Notes under the pieces: generated by a model
What the model was told of the DNA's origin: nothing
Database searches by the model: none
The model's input: only the letters and a program-made list of their open reading frames with translations
In this document: piece by piece, positions 25,133-33,963 of the stretch
Position numbering within the stretch: position 1 is the first letter of the stretch
How the letters are laid out: every line of letters begins with the position of its first letter
Position numbers and translations under genes: made by a program
Origin: Caulobacterales bacterium
GTDB taxonomy: Bacteria > Pseudomonadota > Alphaproteobacteria > Caulobacterales > Caulobacteraceae
Reading direction: 5' to 3'
Length of the DNA: 64,000 bases
Assembly (NCBI GenBank): GCA_019510435.1
Contig: JAEKKJ010000007.1
Coordinates: forward strand, 230,873-294,872

Positions 25133-27079
25133 CTAAGTGGCCGGATCGAGCGTCACCGTGAGCTGGCCAGCCTCCTGCGCGGCGATGAGCACCCGCTGGG
25201 CCTCCGCGTCCACCTCGACGGTCGCCGCGGCGCCGTCGGTGTGCACCACGAACCCCTGCGGGAACTGGATCTTCGGGACATAGATCTCAGTCGGGGCATC
25301 GATCTCCGGGTCGGCTTCGAGGCGCAGGGTGAACCGGCCGCCCGCGCGGTCGAACACGGCCTCGACCAGCCGGCCCTGGAGCGCCTGGGCGTAGGGGCGG
25401 CAGAAGCCCGCGACCGCCCGTCCGCCCCCATCGGGATCGGCAGGGTCGTCGACCTGGTCGGCGGAATAGATCGACAGGTCCTCCTGGTTCCAGCCGTCGC
25501 CGATGCGCGCATCGTTGCGGTTGGAGACCGTGTAGTTCCACTGCGTCGAATGCAGCTGCAGGGCGTCGAGGGCGTCGTACATCACGCCGAGGGCGGTGAC
25601 GTGCTCGTCCCAGACGCCCTCACGCTGCCCGCCCGCCCAGGCGTCGTAGGCGCGGCCGCCGTCCAGGTCGAACGGGATGCCGAACTCGCCCACCAGGGTC
25701 GGGGCGCCGCCGGGCAGGCTCTCCGAGGCTGCGGCCAGGGCGCCCAACTCGCTGACGAAGCGCGTTCGGATCGTCTCCGGGTCGCGCCCACGCGGGTTGA
25801 ACCGCTTCAGGAACAGGGTCGCCACGTCGTACCAGTGGCCGGCGTTGACCGAGCGCTCCGGCATTTCGCGCGGAAAGCGCCGCCCCGCCGCCGCGCCGAA
25901 CGGGTCCAGCTCGGCGAACACCGACCAGTCCGGATTGCGCCGCCGGATGGTCTCGTCCACGGCGCGGAACAGCGGGCCATAGCCGTCCTCCGACAGGTCC
26001 AGCGCCTGGCCGTCGGCCGCGCAGAAGAAGTCCTCCCGCAAGGCGACGGGCGCGCTGTTCCGCACGGCCCAGGCGCCTGCCTGCTCGAACGGATCGGTCG
26101 CGCCCTCCCGCCAGATCCGCACGCCCTGCGGATTGATCGTCCGCGTCTCGGTGACGCCCGTCGCCCCGGTCGCCGGGTCGCGCGTCAGCACTGGGACGGT
26201 CACAGCCAGGCCCGCGGCCACGGCGAGGTTGTCCAGCGGCGACATCGCCGGGCCGAGCCGCGGGCGCGTCGGATTGGTCCCTGACGGCGCCAGATGCCGG
26301 TAGCTCAGCGGCTCGCCGATCCAGCCCGTCCCCGGCTCGTTGAGCGTGTCGAACCCCAGCGCGTTCGGCAGGCCCGCGATCCGCTGCGCCACCTGGTCCA
26401 TGGCGCGCAGGTAACTGCCCTGCAACAGGTCCTGGACGTTCTCGCCACCGATGCTGAAGTCCGGGGTCAGCCGCCGCCCGGCCCAGAACAGGCTCCACAT
26501 GATCCCGTTGGCCGGCAGGCGGTAGTTCGAGCCCCAGCTCATTTGCGGATAGGCCGCCTGGCGGGCCTCGCCGCTGGCGTAGTCGAACTGCGCCTGCATC
26601 ACGTGGGCCGCGCCGGCGGCCGGGAAGCGCGTGAAATCCAGTCCGACCGCCTCGAACGTCCAGCCCGGGGCGCCGTCGCCGCCGCTCATCCGGCTCCAGA
26701 CATCCTGGTGGAAGTCGACGAAGACGTAGAGGCCGTGCTCGCCCGCGCGGCGGCAGACCTCTGCGAAATAGTCGAGATAGGCCTCGTCGTAGACGCCAGG
26801 GCCGGCGTGCTCCACCGCTTCCCAGGTGGTCAGCAGGCGCACGACGTTGAAGCCCCAGCGGCGCAGCCGGCCCAGGTGCGCGTCGGCCTCCGCCAGCGGG
26901 AAGGGGCGGCCGATGAAGCTGACCTCGCGGTGGTCGGCGAAGTCCGAGGGATGGTGCGTGCCGCCGTCCGGGTAGGGGACCTTGCAGTCGCCGCCCAGGT
27001 TGACCCCGCGCAGCATCACCTGCCGGCCCGCGGCGTCGAGGAAGAAGCCGCCGTGCTGGCGGACGGGCGAGATGCGCAT
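25133..27079 (-). CDS. Glycoside hydrolase family 5 protein (glycosylceramidase/sterylglucosidase-like)
   Basis: Retaining glycosidase of 648 residues. The (beta/alpha)8 barrel has acid/base E248 in FDTLNEPGTGW and nucleophile E465 in LVGEFGIPFD. The N-terminal RGVNLGGDCKVP and VDFHQDVWSRM segments are typical of the glycosylceramidase-type GH5 branch. A C-terminal beta domain follows (about 560-648). No signal peptide is visible, so it appears cytoplasmic. The start at 27079 has AAGGA 6 bases upstream. It is last in an operon with a PhyH-type dioxygenase and a TIM-barrel isomerase. Substrate uncertain; lipid-linked or sterol glycosides are typical of relatives. Confidence 0.85.
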   Translation of the reverse strand: MRISPVRQHGGFFLDAAGRQVMLRGVNLGGDCKVPYPDGGTHHPSDFADHREVSFIGRPFPLAEADAHLGRLRRWGFNVVRLLTTWEAVEHAGPGVYDEAYLDYFAEVCRRAGEHGLYVFVDFHQDVWSRMSGGDGAPGWTFEAVGLDFTRFPAAGAAHVMQAQFDYASGEARQAAYPQMSWGSNYRLPANGIMWSLFWAGRRLTPDFSIGGENVQDLLQGSYLRAMDQVAQRIAGLPNALGFDTLNEPGTGWIGEPLSYRHLAPSGTNPTRPRLGPAMSPLDNLAVAAGLAVTVPVLTRDPATGATGVTETRTINPQGVRIWREGATDPFEQAGAWAVRNSAPVALREDFFCAADGQALDLSEDGYGPLFRAVDETIRRRNPDWSVFAELDPFGAAAGRRFPREMPERSVNAGHWYDVATLFLKRFNPRGRDPETIRTRFVSELGALAAASESLPGGAPTLVGEFGIPFDLDGGRAYDAWAGGQREGVWDEHVTALGVMYDALDALQLHSTQWNYTVSNRNDARIGDGWNQEDLSIYSADQVDDPADPDGGGRAVAGFCRPYAQALQGRLVEAVFDRAGGRFTLRLEADPEIDAPTEIYVPKIQFPQGFVVHTDGAAATVEVDAEAQRVLIAAQEAGQLTVTLDPAT

Positions 27080-27110
27080 GCCGTGTCCTTCCGAGGAGTC
27101 CGCCTCTCCT

Positions 27111-27929
27111 TTACCGCCCGCCGTCCAGGATCTTGAACTGCCGGTCGGGGTCGTTCTGCGCGACGGCGCCGCCGGCGGCCGGATAGGCGATGGCGCCATC
27201 GGGCGCGTACTGCAGGATATAGGCCTTGCGGACGGTCCCGGCCTTGAGGTTCGGGCCCGTCCTGTGCGGCGACAGCGACGAGAAGACGATGACGTCGCCC
27301 GCCCGGGCCGGAACGCAGACCGCATCGGGCGCAGCCTCCAGGCACTTCAGCCCGATCGGCGTCGGCCAGTGCTCCAGCGTTCCCAGACGGTGCAGGCCCG
27401 GCGCGATCCAGGGGCAGCCGTTCGCCTCGTCCGCGTCGGCCAGCGGAATCCAGCAGGTCAGGTACTGCTGCGGCTCGGTGAAGGTGTAGCCATTGTCCTG
27501 GTGCCAGGGGAATTCCTGCGGCCTGCCGCTCTTCTTGTAGACCGACTGGTCCCAGTAGAGCCGCACGTCCGGGCCGATCAGGTCGAGGCAGATCGCCTTC
27601 AACGCCGGGTGGGCCGCGAAGGCGGCCAGCACCGGCGAGCGCGTGACGATGTGGGTGGTGAAGGTGATGGCGTCCAGGGACGACAGCCGAATGCCCCCGC
27701 CAGCCGCCCGCACCCTGGCCTCGTGCTCGGCCTCCAGCGGATCGATGGCGGCGGTCACCTCCGCCAGCTCGGCCGCGGTGAAGACGCCCTCCAGCTTCAC
27801 GAAGCCGTCGGCGTCGAACTGGGCGATCTCGGCCTCGGTCAGGCGCCGGCCCGGCCGGGCGGTTTCACGCCAGCTGAAGCCCTGGTTGCGCGGGTGGAGG
27901 CGCGGCGGCGAGGGTGCGGTTTCGGACAT
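27111..27929 (-). CDS. Phytanoyl-CoA dioxygenase-family oxygenase
   Basis: Predicted Fe(II)/2-oxoglutarate oxygenase of 272 residues. The metal triad is H143 and D145 (PWHQDNGYTF) and H222 (SSLSPHRTGPN), with conserved YLTCWIPLADADEANGC. Members hydroxylate diverse small molecules. It lies between the isomerase gene (18-base gap) and the GH5 gene (31-base gap). A carbohydrate or lipid-derived substrate is inferred from context only. Confidence 0.9.
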   Translation of the reverse strand: MSETAPSPPRLHPRNQGFSWRETARPGRRLTEAEIAQFDADGFVKLEGVFTAAELAEVTAAIDPLEAEHEARVRAAGGGIRLSSLDAITFTTHIVTRSPVLAAFAAHPALKAICLDLIGPDVRLYWDQSVYKKSGRPQEFPWHQDNGYTFTEPQQYLTCWIPLADADEANGCPWIAPGLHRLGTLEHWPTPIGLKCLEAAPDAVCVPARAGDVIVFSSLSPHRTGPNLKAGTVRKAYILQYAPDGAIAYPAAGGAVAQNDPDRQFKILDGGR

Positions 27930-27947
27930 GAGGGCCTCCGGAGGGCG

Positions 27948-28829
27948 CTAGGATGGTCTGGAATTGCGCATCGCCGCGCGCCAGCAGTCGCGCGCCACGT
28001 CCGCCAGCAGCAGGGCCTCTTCCCAGCGGTCGGCGTCCTCGGTCAGGCCGCCCTGGCCGTCGGGAACCAGCCGGGCATAGCCCAGGCCGGCGGGCAGCAG
28101 CTCGGGATAGAAACCGAACACCTCGCCGGGCCCGGCGCTGGCCAGGAAGCCCTCGAAGCAGCGGGTCCAGAGCGTCAGGAAAACCTCCAGGTTCGCGTCC
28201 TGTGTCCCGTCGCCGATCCCCACCTGGATCGCCCCCGGGCTGGAGACGCGGCCGTGCAGGAAGCGGGTGCGGTCGGTGACCGGCCGCAGCCGTTCCAGCT
28301 TGGCCGCCAGGTCGCCGTAGGTCATCTCCTGGCCGGTGTACCAGTGCGAGAAGTCGCCGTTGAAGCGCAGCTCGGGCACGCGCTCGACCAGGTCCAGGGT
28401 GCGTTTCATGTCCTGGGTCAGGGTGGCCCGGTGCGTCTCCACATAGATCGGGAAAGCCTCGGCCTCGGCCGCCTCCACCACCGCTTCGCCCAGACACACC
28501 GCCTCGTCGTCGCTCTCGAAGCCCGTGCCGACGTGCAGGGTGAGGGCGTTGCAGCCGGCGGCCTTGTGGGTGCGGGCCAGGCCGCGGGCGTCCTGCGGCC
28601 GGTCCAGCCGGGCGATGGCCGTCGGGACCAGGCCGGCGGCGCGCGCCGCCTGCGGGTCGCGGCCCTGGACGGCTTCGAAGCCGGCTGCCTTCACCGCCGC
28701 CAGGACCTCGCCGGGCTCGCCGCGGGGCGAACGGGACCACGCGGGCGGTGACATCAGCGTCGCCAGGTTGAGCCCGACGAGCAGCCGCGGCGCACCGGCG
28801 CCGCCCTGCATGTTCGGAATGTTCGCCAT
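27948..28829 (-). CDS. Xylose-isomerase-like TIM-barrel protein (sugar phosphate isomerase/epimerase)
   Basis: Protein of 293 residues. A TIM barrel of the IolE/IolI/IolH superfamily is suggested by LLVGLNLATLM, ALTLHVGTGFES, IYVETHRATLTQDM, LRFNGDFSHWYTGQEM and FLHGRVSS; His, Glu and Asp residues in these segments are probable metal ligands. ATG 28829 has GGAG 5 bases upstream. It is first in the operon with the dioxygenase and GH5 genes. It may be an inositol- or sugar-epimerising enzyme; the exact reaction cannot be read from sequence. Confidence 0.85.
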   Translation of the reverse strand: MANIPNMQGGAGAPRLLVGLNLATLMSPPAWSRSPRGEPGEVLAAVKAAGFEAVQGRDPQAARAAGLVPTAIARLDRPQDARGLARTHKAAGCNALTLHVGTGFESDDEAVCLGEAVVEAAEAEAFPIYVETHRATLTQDMKRTLDLVERVPELRFNGDFSHWYTGQEMTYGDLAAKLERLRPVTDRTRFLHGRVSSPGAIQVGIGDGTQDANLEVFLTLWTRCFEGFLASAGPGEVFGFYPELLPAGLGYARLVPDGQGGLTEDADRWEEALLLADVARDCWRAAMRNSRPS

Positions 28830-28886
28830 CTCCGCTCCCAAGCTGCGAACAAGACCTTCGGAGCAAAGTCGGGATGCGTCAACAGA

Positions 28887-28915
28887 TTCGATCGAATTCT
28901 GGTATTGTGGCCACA
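28887..28915. promoter_or_regulatory. Palindromes upstream of the isomerase operon
   Basis: TTCGATCGAA (28887-28896) is a perfect palindrome and continues as ATTCGATCGAATT. TGTGGCCACA (28906-28915) is a second palindrome. The first shares TTCGATC-K-AATT with the receptor promoter at 32096-32108, suggesting a common regulator, probably the GntR protein. Confidence 0.5.
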
Positions 28916-28974
28916 TATACATCTAATCATGTCTGCAGACGCAGAGGCGCCCTGTGGCGTCCGTCACGCCCGCG

Positions 28975-29784
28975 TCAGCGGCTGGCGATGCGGCGTCGGC
29001 GCGCTGGGCCTGCGTCACCCGCGGCCAGGGCCTCGATCACCGAGGCGCGCATGGGGGCCGACAGGGCGCCCGAGGCGTCGAGCAGCGCCTGGACCCGCTG
29101 GGAGTCGCGGGCGATCAGGGCGTCGACGATCTCCCGATGCTCGGCGGCGAAATCGCGCGCGAGGTCGGAGGTGATGTCGCCATAGAGGTTGCCGTAGCGC
29201 TCGGCCCGGGCCCCGATGTCGCGGAAGATGCGGATCAGAGCCGGCGAGGCGCAGCCGCTCACCAGCTCGGCGTGCAGGTCGCCATAGGCCCGCTGCCACA
29301 GCTCCCGCGCCTCGGCCCCTTCGCCGGCGTCGACGGGGCGCGCCTTCAGGGAACGGTGCATCTGCACCACGACCCGCTCCTCCCACGCCTCGTCGCCGCG
29401 GGCCATGGCCAGCTCCAGGGCGAGACGGCGGATGCGCTGGTAGATGTCGAGCACGTCGTTGTAGTCGAGCAGCGAGACGCCGGCGACGCGATAGCCCTTC
29501 TGGGGCTCGTGGATCACCAGGCTGGTGGCCAGGAGCCGGCTGATCGCCTCGCGCACCGGCGTCGCCCCGACCCCGTAGAACTGGGTCAGCTGCTTCACCT
29601 TCAGCCGCTCCAGCGGCTTGAACACCCCGCGCACGATGTCGCGCCGCAGCCAGAAGGTGGCCGCCTCGGTCGGGTTCTTGCCGGGGTCGCCAGGATAGCG
29701 GGCCCCGGGCGCGGTGAACGTGGCGACGGAGGGCAGCTTGGTCGGCAAGGCCTGGCGGGTCCGGGGATTGAGCGGGACCGTCAC
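28975..29784 (-). CDS. GntR-family (FCD-type) regulator
   Basis: Protein of 269 residues. The winged helix (about 35-105) contains RLKVKQLTQFYGVGATPVREAISRL, and the all-helical FCD ligand domain (about 120-245) has YQRIRRLALELA, HAELVSGCASP and EHREIVDALIARD. The start is GTG at 29784, without a clear ribosome site, 40 bases after the TonB receptor gene, so it may be translated from the receptor transcript. Predicted targets are the receptor and the isomerase operon, whose promoters share a motif. Confidence 0.88.
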   Translation of the reverse strand: MTVPLNPRTRQALPTKLPSVATFTAPGARYPGDPGKNPTEAATFWLRRDIVRGVFKPLERLKVKQLTQFYGVGATPVREAISRLLATSLVIHEPQKGYRVAGVSLLDYNDVLDIYQRIRRLALELAMARGDEAWEERVVVQMHRSLKARPVDAGEGAEARELWQRAYGDLHAELVSGCASPALIRIFRDIGARAERYGNLYGDITSDLARDFAAEHREIVDALIARDSQRVQALLDASGALSAPMRASVIEALAAGDAGPARRRRIASR

Positions 29785-29824
29785 AATAGAGGGGCCCTGT
29801 CGCGGCGGGAAGCGGCGGTGGCGA

Positions 29825-32053
29825 TCAGTAGCGGAGGTCGAGGGCGACCCCGACGCGGCGCTGGGCCTCGGCGGGGATGAACTGGCTGTAGCTTCCGGAG
29901 GCGCCCCCGAACGGCGTGCTGAAGTCGATCAGGCTGTAGCGCTTGTCGGTGAGGTTGCGGCCGAACACCGAGACCCGCCAGGCGCGGCTTTCCGGCCCCA
30001 CACCCACCGACGCGTTGATCAGGGTGTAGCCGCTGCGCCGGGTGCTCGGGTCGTTGGGGAACGCCATCAGCTCGCTGCTGCGCAGGTTGGCGCCCAGGTC
30101 GAGGCTGGCGCGCAGCCCCTCGCCGACCGCCCGCTCATAGTGCGAGGTCAGGCTGCCGCTCCACTTCGGCGTGAGGGGCAGGGGCGCGTGGGTCAGGTCC
30201 TGCTGCGCGCCGACGCAGCCCTGGGCCGCCGTCTGCCCCGGGAAGCAGGGCGCATTGGCGAACGATCCCCAGCGCGCGTCCACATAGGCGCCCGAGGCGG
30301 TGAGGGTCCAGTCGGCGCCCGCCAGCGGCTTCCAGGCGCTATCCATCTCCACGCCCTTGGTCAGGCCCTCGCCGTTGAAGATGCGGGTGAACGGCGGCGG
30401 CCCGGGATCGCGCGCGCCCGCCTGGTAGCCCTTCACCTTGGTGTGGAAGGCCGTGAGGTTCAGCACCAGGCGCTGGTCGGGCCAGGAGGTGCGCAGGCCC
30501 ACCTCGAGGTTGGTGGGTTTCTCGGGCTTCACGTCCGGCAGGCCGGCGATGGTGATGTTGGTGTCGTAGCCGCCGCCCTTGTAGCCGCGGGTGACGGTGG
30601 CGAAGGCCATCACGTCATGGGTCACGTCGTACTGCGCCCCCAAGCGCCAGACGAGGGCGTGGTCGGTCTTGTCGGCGTTGGCGGTGGAGGTCAGGCCGAA
30701 GCGCGGGTCGCGGCGGTCCTTCTCGGCCTCCGCCCGCTCGCGCAGGACGCGGCCGCCTACGATGCCCCGGAACTGGGATGTGAAGTTCAGATTGGCCTGG
30801 CCGAAGAGCGCCAGGTTCTTCGTCCGCGCCTCGTTGACCACCAGCTTGCTGGCGAACGGCAGGGGCACGGAGGGGAACAGCTGGACCGAGGCGGAGTGGA
30901 CCTTGCCGTCGAAATAGAAGGCGCCCGCCACATAGTCGACGAAGCCGCCCTTCGGCGAGGTCAGCCGCAGCTCCTGGGTGAACTGGCGCTGGGAGAAGTC
31001 GGCGAAGTTCACGTCCAGCAGGTTCAGCGGCGTGGAGTCGGAATCGAGGCCATCGGTGGTCAGGAACCGCCGCCAGGCGGTGATCGAGGTGACCGTGTAG
31101 CCGCCCAGCTGGTAGTCGGCCTGGGCCGAGACGCCATAGCTCTCGGAGTTGGAGAAGACGTCGCCGTCCACGTCCTGCTTCAGGTTGTCGGGCCCGGGCG
31201 TGATCCCCGCCGCCAGCTGCGCCAGCTCCACCGCCGAGGGGGGCAAGGCGACCCGCTCCAGGGTCCAGATGCAGCAGTCGGCGGTGCGCTTCCAGTAGTC
31301 GCCGATCAGGGTGACCTGCAGGTCCTGGCTCGGGTCCAGCTCCAGCTTGCCCCGCACGCCCCAGTCGTCCTGGTCGTTCAGCCTGCGGTGATCGAAGACG
31401 TTGTCGATGTAGCCGTCGCGCCGGTTGATCCGCGCCGAGATCAGGCCGCGGGCGTGGTCGCCCAGCGGGCCGGTGACCAGGCCGCTGGCGCGCCATTCGT
31501 TGTCCGGGCTCGCCCAGCTGCCCGAGGCCTCGGCATGGAAGGTGTCGGAGGGCCGGCGGGTGGTGACGCTGATCACCCCGGCCGAGGCGTTCTTGCCGAA
31601 CAGCGTGCCCTGCGGCCCGCGCAGCACCTCGACGCGGTCCACGTCCGGTAGGTCGGTCAGCGAGGCGCCCGACTGGCCCAGCACCACGCCGTCCACCACG
31701 AAAGCGGTGCTGCCCTCGATGGATTCGGAGGAGAAGCTGCTGGTGCCGATGCCGCGCACGAAGAAGCCGAAGCTGCGCGGCCCGGCGGCGTTGCTCAGGG
31801 TGAGGCCGGGCGCCAGGTGCTGTAAGTCGCTTACCTGGTTCATGCGGAAGGCCTGCAGGGTCTGGGCGGGCACCACCACCACCGACAGCGGCACCTCCTG
31901 CAGACGCTCCTCGCGCTTTTGCGCCGTCACCACGATCTCGGCCAGCTGGGCCGCGTCGGGGTCGGCCGCGCGCGCCGCCACGGGCGCGAGTCCGCCCAAC
32001 AAGCCTACGACCGAGGCGGCTGTCATGAACCGATGACGATTGACCTTCTGCAT
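29825..32053 (-). CDS. TonB-dependent receptor
   Basis: Outer-membrane receptor of 742 residues. The signal peptide ends VAARA, followed by a TonB box (EIVVTAQKREERLQEVP), a plug with VEVLRGPQGTLFGKNASAGV, and a barrel ending in aromatic YSQFIPAEAQRRVGVALDLRY. The start at 32053 has GGGGGA upstream. The promoter region holds a GntR-like palindrome (32097-32118). Linked to the GntR gene and the GH5/dioxygenase operon, it may import the substrate those enzymes process. Confidence 0.95.
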   Translation of the reverse strand: MQKVNRHRFMTAASVVGLLGGLAPVAARAADPDAAQLAEIVVTAQKREERLQEVPLSVVVVPAQTLQAFRMNQVSDLQHLAPGLTLSNAAGPRSFGFFVRGIGTSSFSSESIEGSTAFVVDGVVLGQSGASLTDLPDVDRVEVLRGPQGTLFGKNASAGVISVTTRRPSDTFHAEASGSWASPDNEWRASGLVTGPLGDHARGLISARINRRDGYIDNVFDHRRLNDQDDWGVRGKLELDPSQDLQVTLIGDYWKRTADCCIWTLERVALPPSAVELAQLAAGITPGPDNLKQDVDGDVFSNSESYGVSAQADYQLGGYTVTSITAWRRFLTTDGLDSDSTPLNLLDVNFADFSQRQFTQELRLTSPKGGFVDYVAGAFYFDGKVHSASVQLFPSVPLPFASKLVVNEARTKNLALFGQANLNFTSQFRGIVGGRVLRERAEAEKDRRDPRFGLTSTANADKTDHALVWRLGAQYDVTHDVMAFATVTRGYKGGGYDTNITIAGLPDVKPEKPTNLEVGLRTSWPDQRLVLNLTAFHTKVKGYQAGARDPGPPPFTRIFNGEGLTKGVEMDSAWKPLAGADWTLTASGAYVDARWGSFANAPCFPGQTAAQGCVGAQQDLTHAPLPLTPKWSGSLTSHYERAVGEGLRASLDLGANLRSSELMAFPNDPSTRRSGYTLINASVGVGPESRAWRVSVFGRNLTDKRYSLIDFSTPFGGASGSYSQFIPAEAQRRVGVALDLRY

Positions 32054-32096
32054 CGAGCGTCCCCCATTTTCGCGAATTCGTTATTGGAGACCATTT

Positions 32097-32118
32097 TCGA
32101 TCTAATTTAGTAGATCGA
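32097..32118. promoter_or_regulatory. Palindromic operator upstream of the TonB receptor
   Basis: TCGATCTA-N6-TAGATCGA with perfect 8-base arms, 44 bases upstream of the receptor start. A further CGATCTA occurs at 32128-32134. Likely bound by the GntR protein encoded downstream in the same transcript. Confidence 0.6.
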
Positions 32119-32246
32119 GTCAATATGCGATCTACCGAGCCGCGACCGTGTCGATCCCGCCTTGGCAATTGAACCGAGCGGGCCGGAGGAGGACAATCAG
32201 GGGTGGGGTCCGTGGCGGAGTTCGCCCGGAGGAGGGGAGGGCGCGC

Positions 32247-32696
32247 ATGTCCACACGGTCGGTGCTCGACGACATCGAGCTGTCGCCCAGCACGCGCCTG
32301 CTGGGCTGGCGGCTGCTCGAGGCGTGGCCGGACGAGGGCCGGATCTCGGTGGCGTTCGAGGGTCTTGAGGCGTTCACCAACCCGGCGGGCTTCATCCAGG
32401 GCGGCTTCCTGGCGGCCATGCTGGACGATGTGATGGGCCCGGCGGTGTTCGTCCATTCCGCCGGCCAGCTCTATCCGGTGACGCTGGACCTGCACGTGAG
32501 CTACCTCGGCCCGGCGCGGCCCGGCCCGCTGTATGGAGAGGGCCGGGTCGTCCAGGCGGGGCGCAGCGTCGGCTTCCTGGAGGCCCAGCTCACCGACGCG
32601 GACGGGGTGCTCGTGGCCCGCGCCACGGCGACGGTGAGGCTGACCCCAGCCGAGGCCGTCGCGCGGCCTGCGGCGAAGGGCGCGCCGGCGACCTAG
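32247..32696 (+). CDS. PaaI-type thioesterase (hotdog fold)
   Basis: Protein of 149 residues. The hotdog core has NPAGFIQGGFLAAMLDDVMGPAV with the conserved helix-start glycine/aspartate pattern of acyl-CoA thioesterases. VTLDLHVSYLGPARPGPLYGEGRV follows. The start at 32247 follows GGAGGGGAGG. It is a single gene; its TAG stop shares CTAG with the convergent peptidase gene. Acyl-CoA substrate unknown. Confidence 0.85.
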   Translation: MSTRSVLDDIELSPSTRLLGWRLLEAWPDEGRISVAFEGLEAFTNPAGFIQGGFLAAMLDDVMGPAVFVHSAGQLYPVTLDLHVSYLGPARPGPLYGEGRVVQAGRSVGFLEAQLTDADGVLVARATATVRLTPAEAVARPAAKGAPAT

Positions 32697-33940
32697 CCGC
32701 CGGGGCCGCCGAAGAAGAAGAACTCGCCCCAATCCGGGGAGCGCTGCACCTCGATGGTGTACTTGGCCGGCCAGGCCTGCAGCGCCGCAAGGTCCGCCAT
32801 CCGGGCCGCGCGGCCTGTGTCGAAGTAGGAGATGCGGCGCTGGTAGGCGGCTTCCTTGTAGCCGCGGGCCGCGAAGGCGCCGCTCCCCATGGGCGGGAAC
32901 AGCTCGGTCGCGCAGGTCTCGCCCCCGAAGTCAACCGTCTCGGCCGCGGTGGTCAGCGGCCCCGGGCCAAACAGCGAGGCCGGATAGTAGCCGATGGCGT
33001 GCGCGGGGGTCGAACCGCCCACGAACAGCCACCAGTTGCCCAGCGAGAACAGCAGCGTGACCTCGATCTCGGCCTGGGCGCCGTGGGAGAGGCTGGCGTG
33101 GTCGAGCGCAAAGCCCAGCGGGCAGGTGGAGCTGTGTTGCACGAACTCGTGCTGCTCGGTGCTGTAGGACCCGGTGTTCTTGTAGGCGTCGGCGGTCCAG
33201 TAGCTGAACAGCACCGGCCGGGTGTGGCCGTACTTGGTGGGATAGACCTGCCAGCCCGCCTCGACGGTCTGGACCCCGCGCGTGGGAGAGGTCGCGGCCA
33301 CCCACATCTGCGACAGCGAGAAGGTGCTGCTGGCGTCGGCCACCGAGGGCGACCAGACGTTGAGCATGGTCGTGGCGCCGAGGTTCCGCACCGCCTGCCG
33401 GGCATGGGCGTACTCGTGGCCGCTGTTGGCCTCCTCCGGGCTTCCGGGCGCTTCTTGCGGCGCGCGCTTGCGGTCCGGATGGCGCGGGCTCTTGCGCCGG
33501 AAGTGCGAGAGGGTCTCGAAGCGGGTGAGCTCGTCCAGGGTGATGCGCCGCAACGGCACGAAGCCCGGGGGACAGCTCATGGCGTTGCCGTGCGCGTCCA
33601 GGCGCGTTTCGTGCAGCGGGCCCGTCTGGGTCGGCGCCTTCTGCGCAGCGGCCTTCTCCGCGCCGGGAACCTCGGGCGGCTCGGCCAGGCTCTCGCGCCG
33701 CAGCGCGGGCTGTTCGGCGATCGGAACGCAGTCGAAGATCTGCCCCGACGGGTCCTGGAAGCTGTGGCGGACCTCGATCCCGGCATACAGATCCAGCAGA
33801 TGCTGCTTCTGTTCCTCGAACGCCTCCAGGCCGCGCACCTTGGCGCCGCGTTCCTGGTAGCTGGCGGGCTGCGCCGTCTTCAGCGCGGCGTAGAAGTCGT
33901 CGAACGGGCGAATGCCCTTGGGCGGTGATTTGCGGGCCAT
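32693..33940 (-). CDS. Neprosin-like glutamic endopeptidase
   Basis: Protein of 415 residues. The C-terminal ~225 residues match the neprosin catalytic domain: VEAGWQVYPTKYGHTRPVLF, YWTADAYKNTGSYS, VGGSTPAHAIGYYPASLF and VDFGGETCATELF. E227 (VEAGW) and E341 (FGGE) are 114 apart, close to the spacing of the catalytic glutamate pair in plant neprosin, so the active site looks intact. The first ~185 residues would be the activation region. No signal peptide is visible, unlike plant neprosins. It follows the lipoprotein gene by 23 bases in one operon. The start at 33940 has AGGAG. Confidence 0.85.
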   Translation of the reverse strand: MARKSPPKGIRPFDDFYAALKTAQPASYQERGAKVRGLEAFEEQKQHLLDLYAGIEVRHSFQDPSGQIFDCVPIAEQPALRRESLAEPPEVPGAEKAAAQKAPTQTGPLHETRLDAHGNAMSCPPGFVPLRRITLDELTRFETLSHFRRKSPRHPDRKRAPQEAPGSPEEANSGHEYAHARQAVRNLGATTMLNVWSPSVADASSTFSLSQMWVAATSPTRGVQTVEAGWQVYPTKYGHTRPVLFSYWTADAYKNTGSYSTEQHEFVQHSSTCPLGFALDHASLSHGAQAEIEVTLLFSLGNWWLFVGGSTPAHAIGYYPASLFGPGPLTTAAETVDFGGETCATELFPPMGSGAFAARGYKEAAYQRRISYFDTGRAARMADLAALQAWPAKYTIEVQRSPDWGEFFFFGGPGG

Positions 33941-33963
33941 CGAGGTGCTCCTGGGGCGCGTCA

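Noticed and set aside
32693..32696. Convergent thioesterase and peptidase genes sharing CTAG as both stop codons
   Set aside because: Real but a common outcome for compact convergent genes; no functional meaning is implied.
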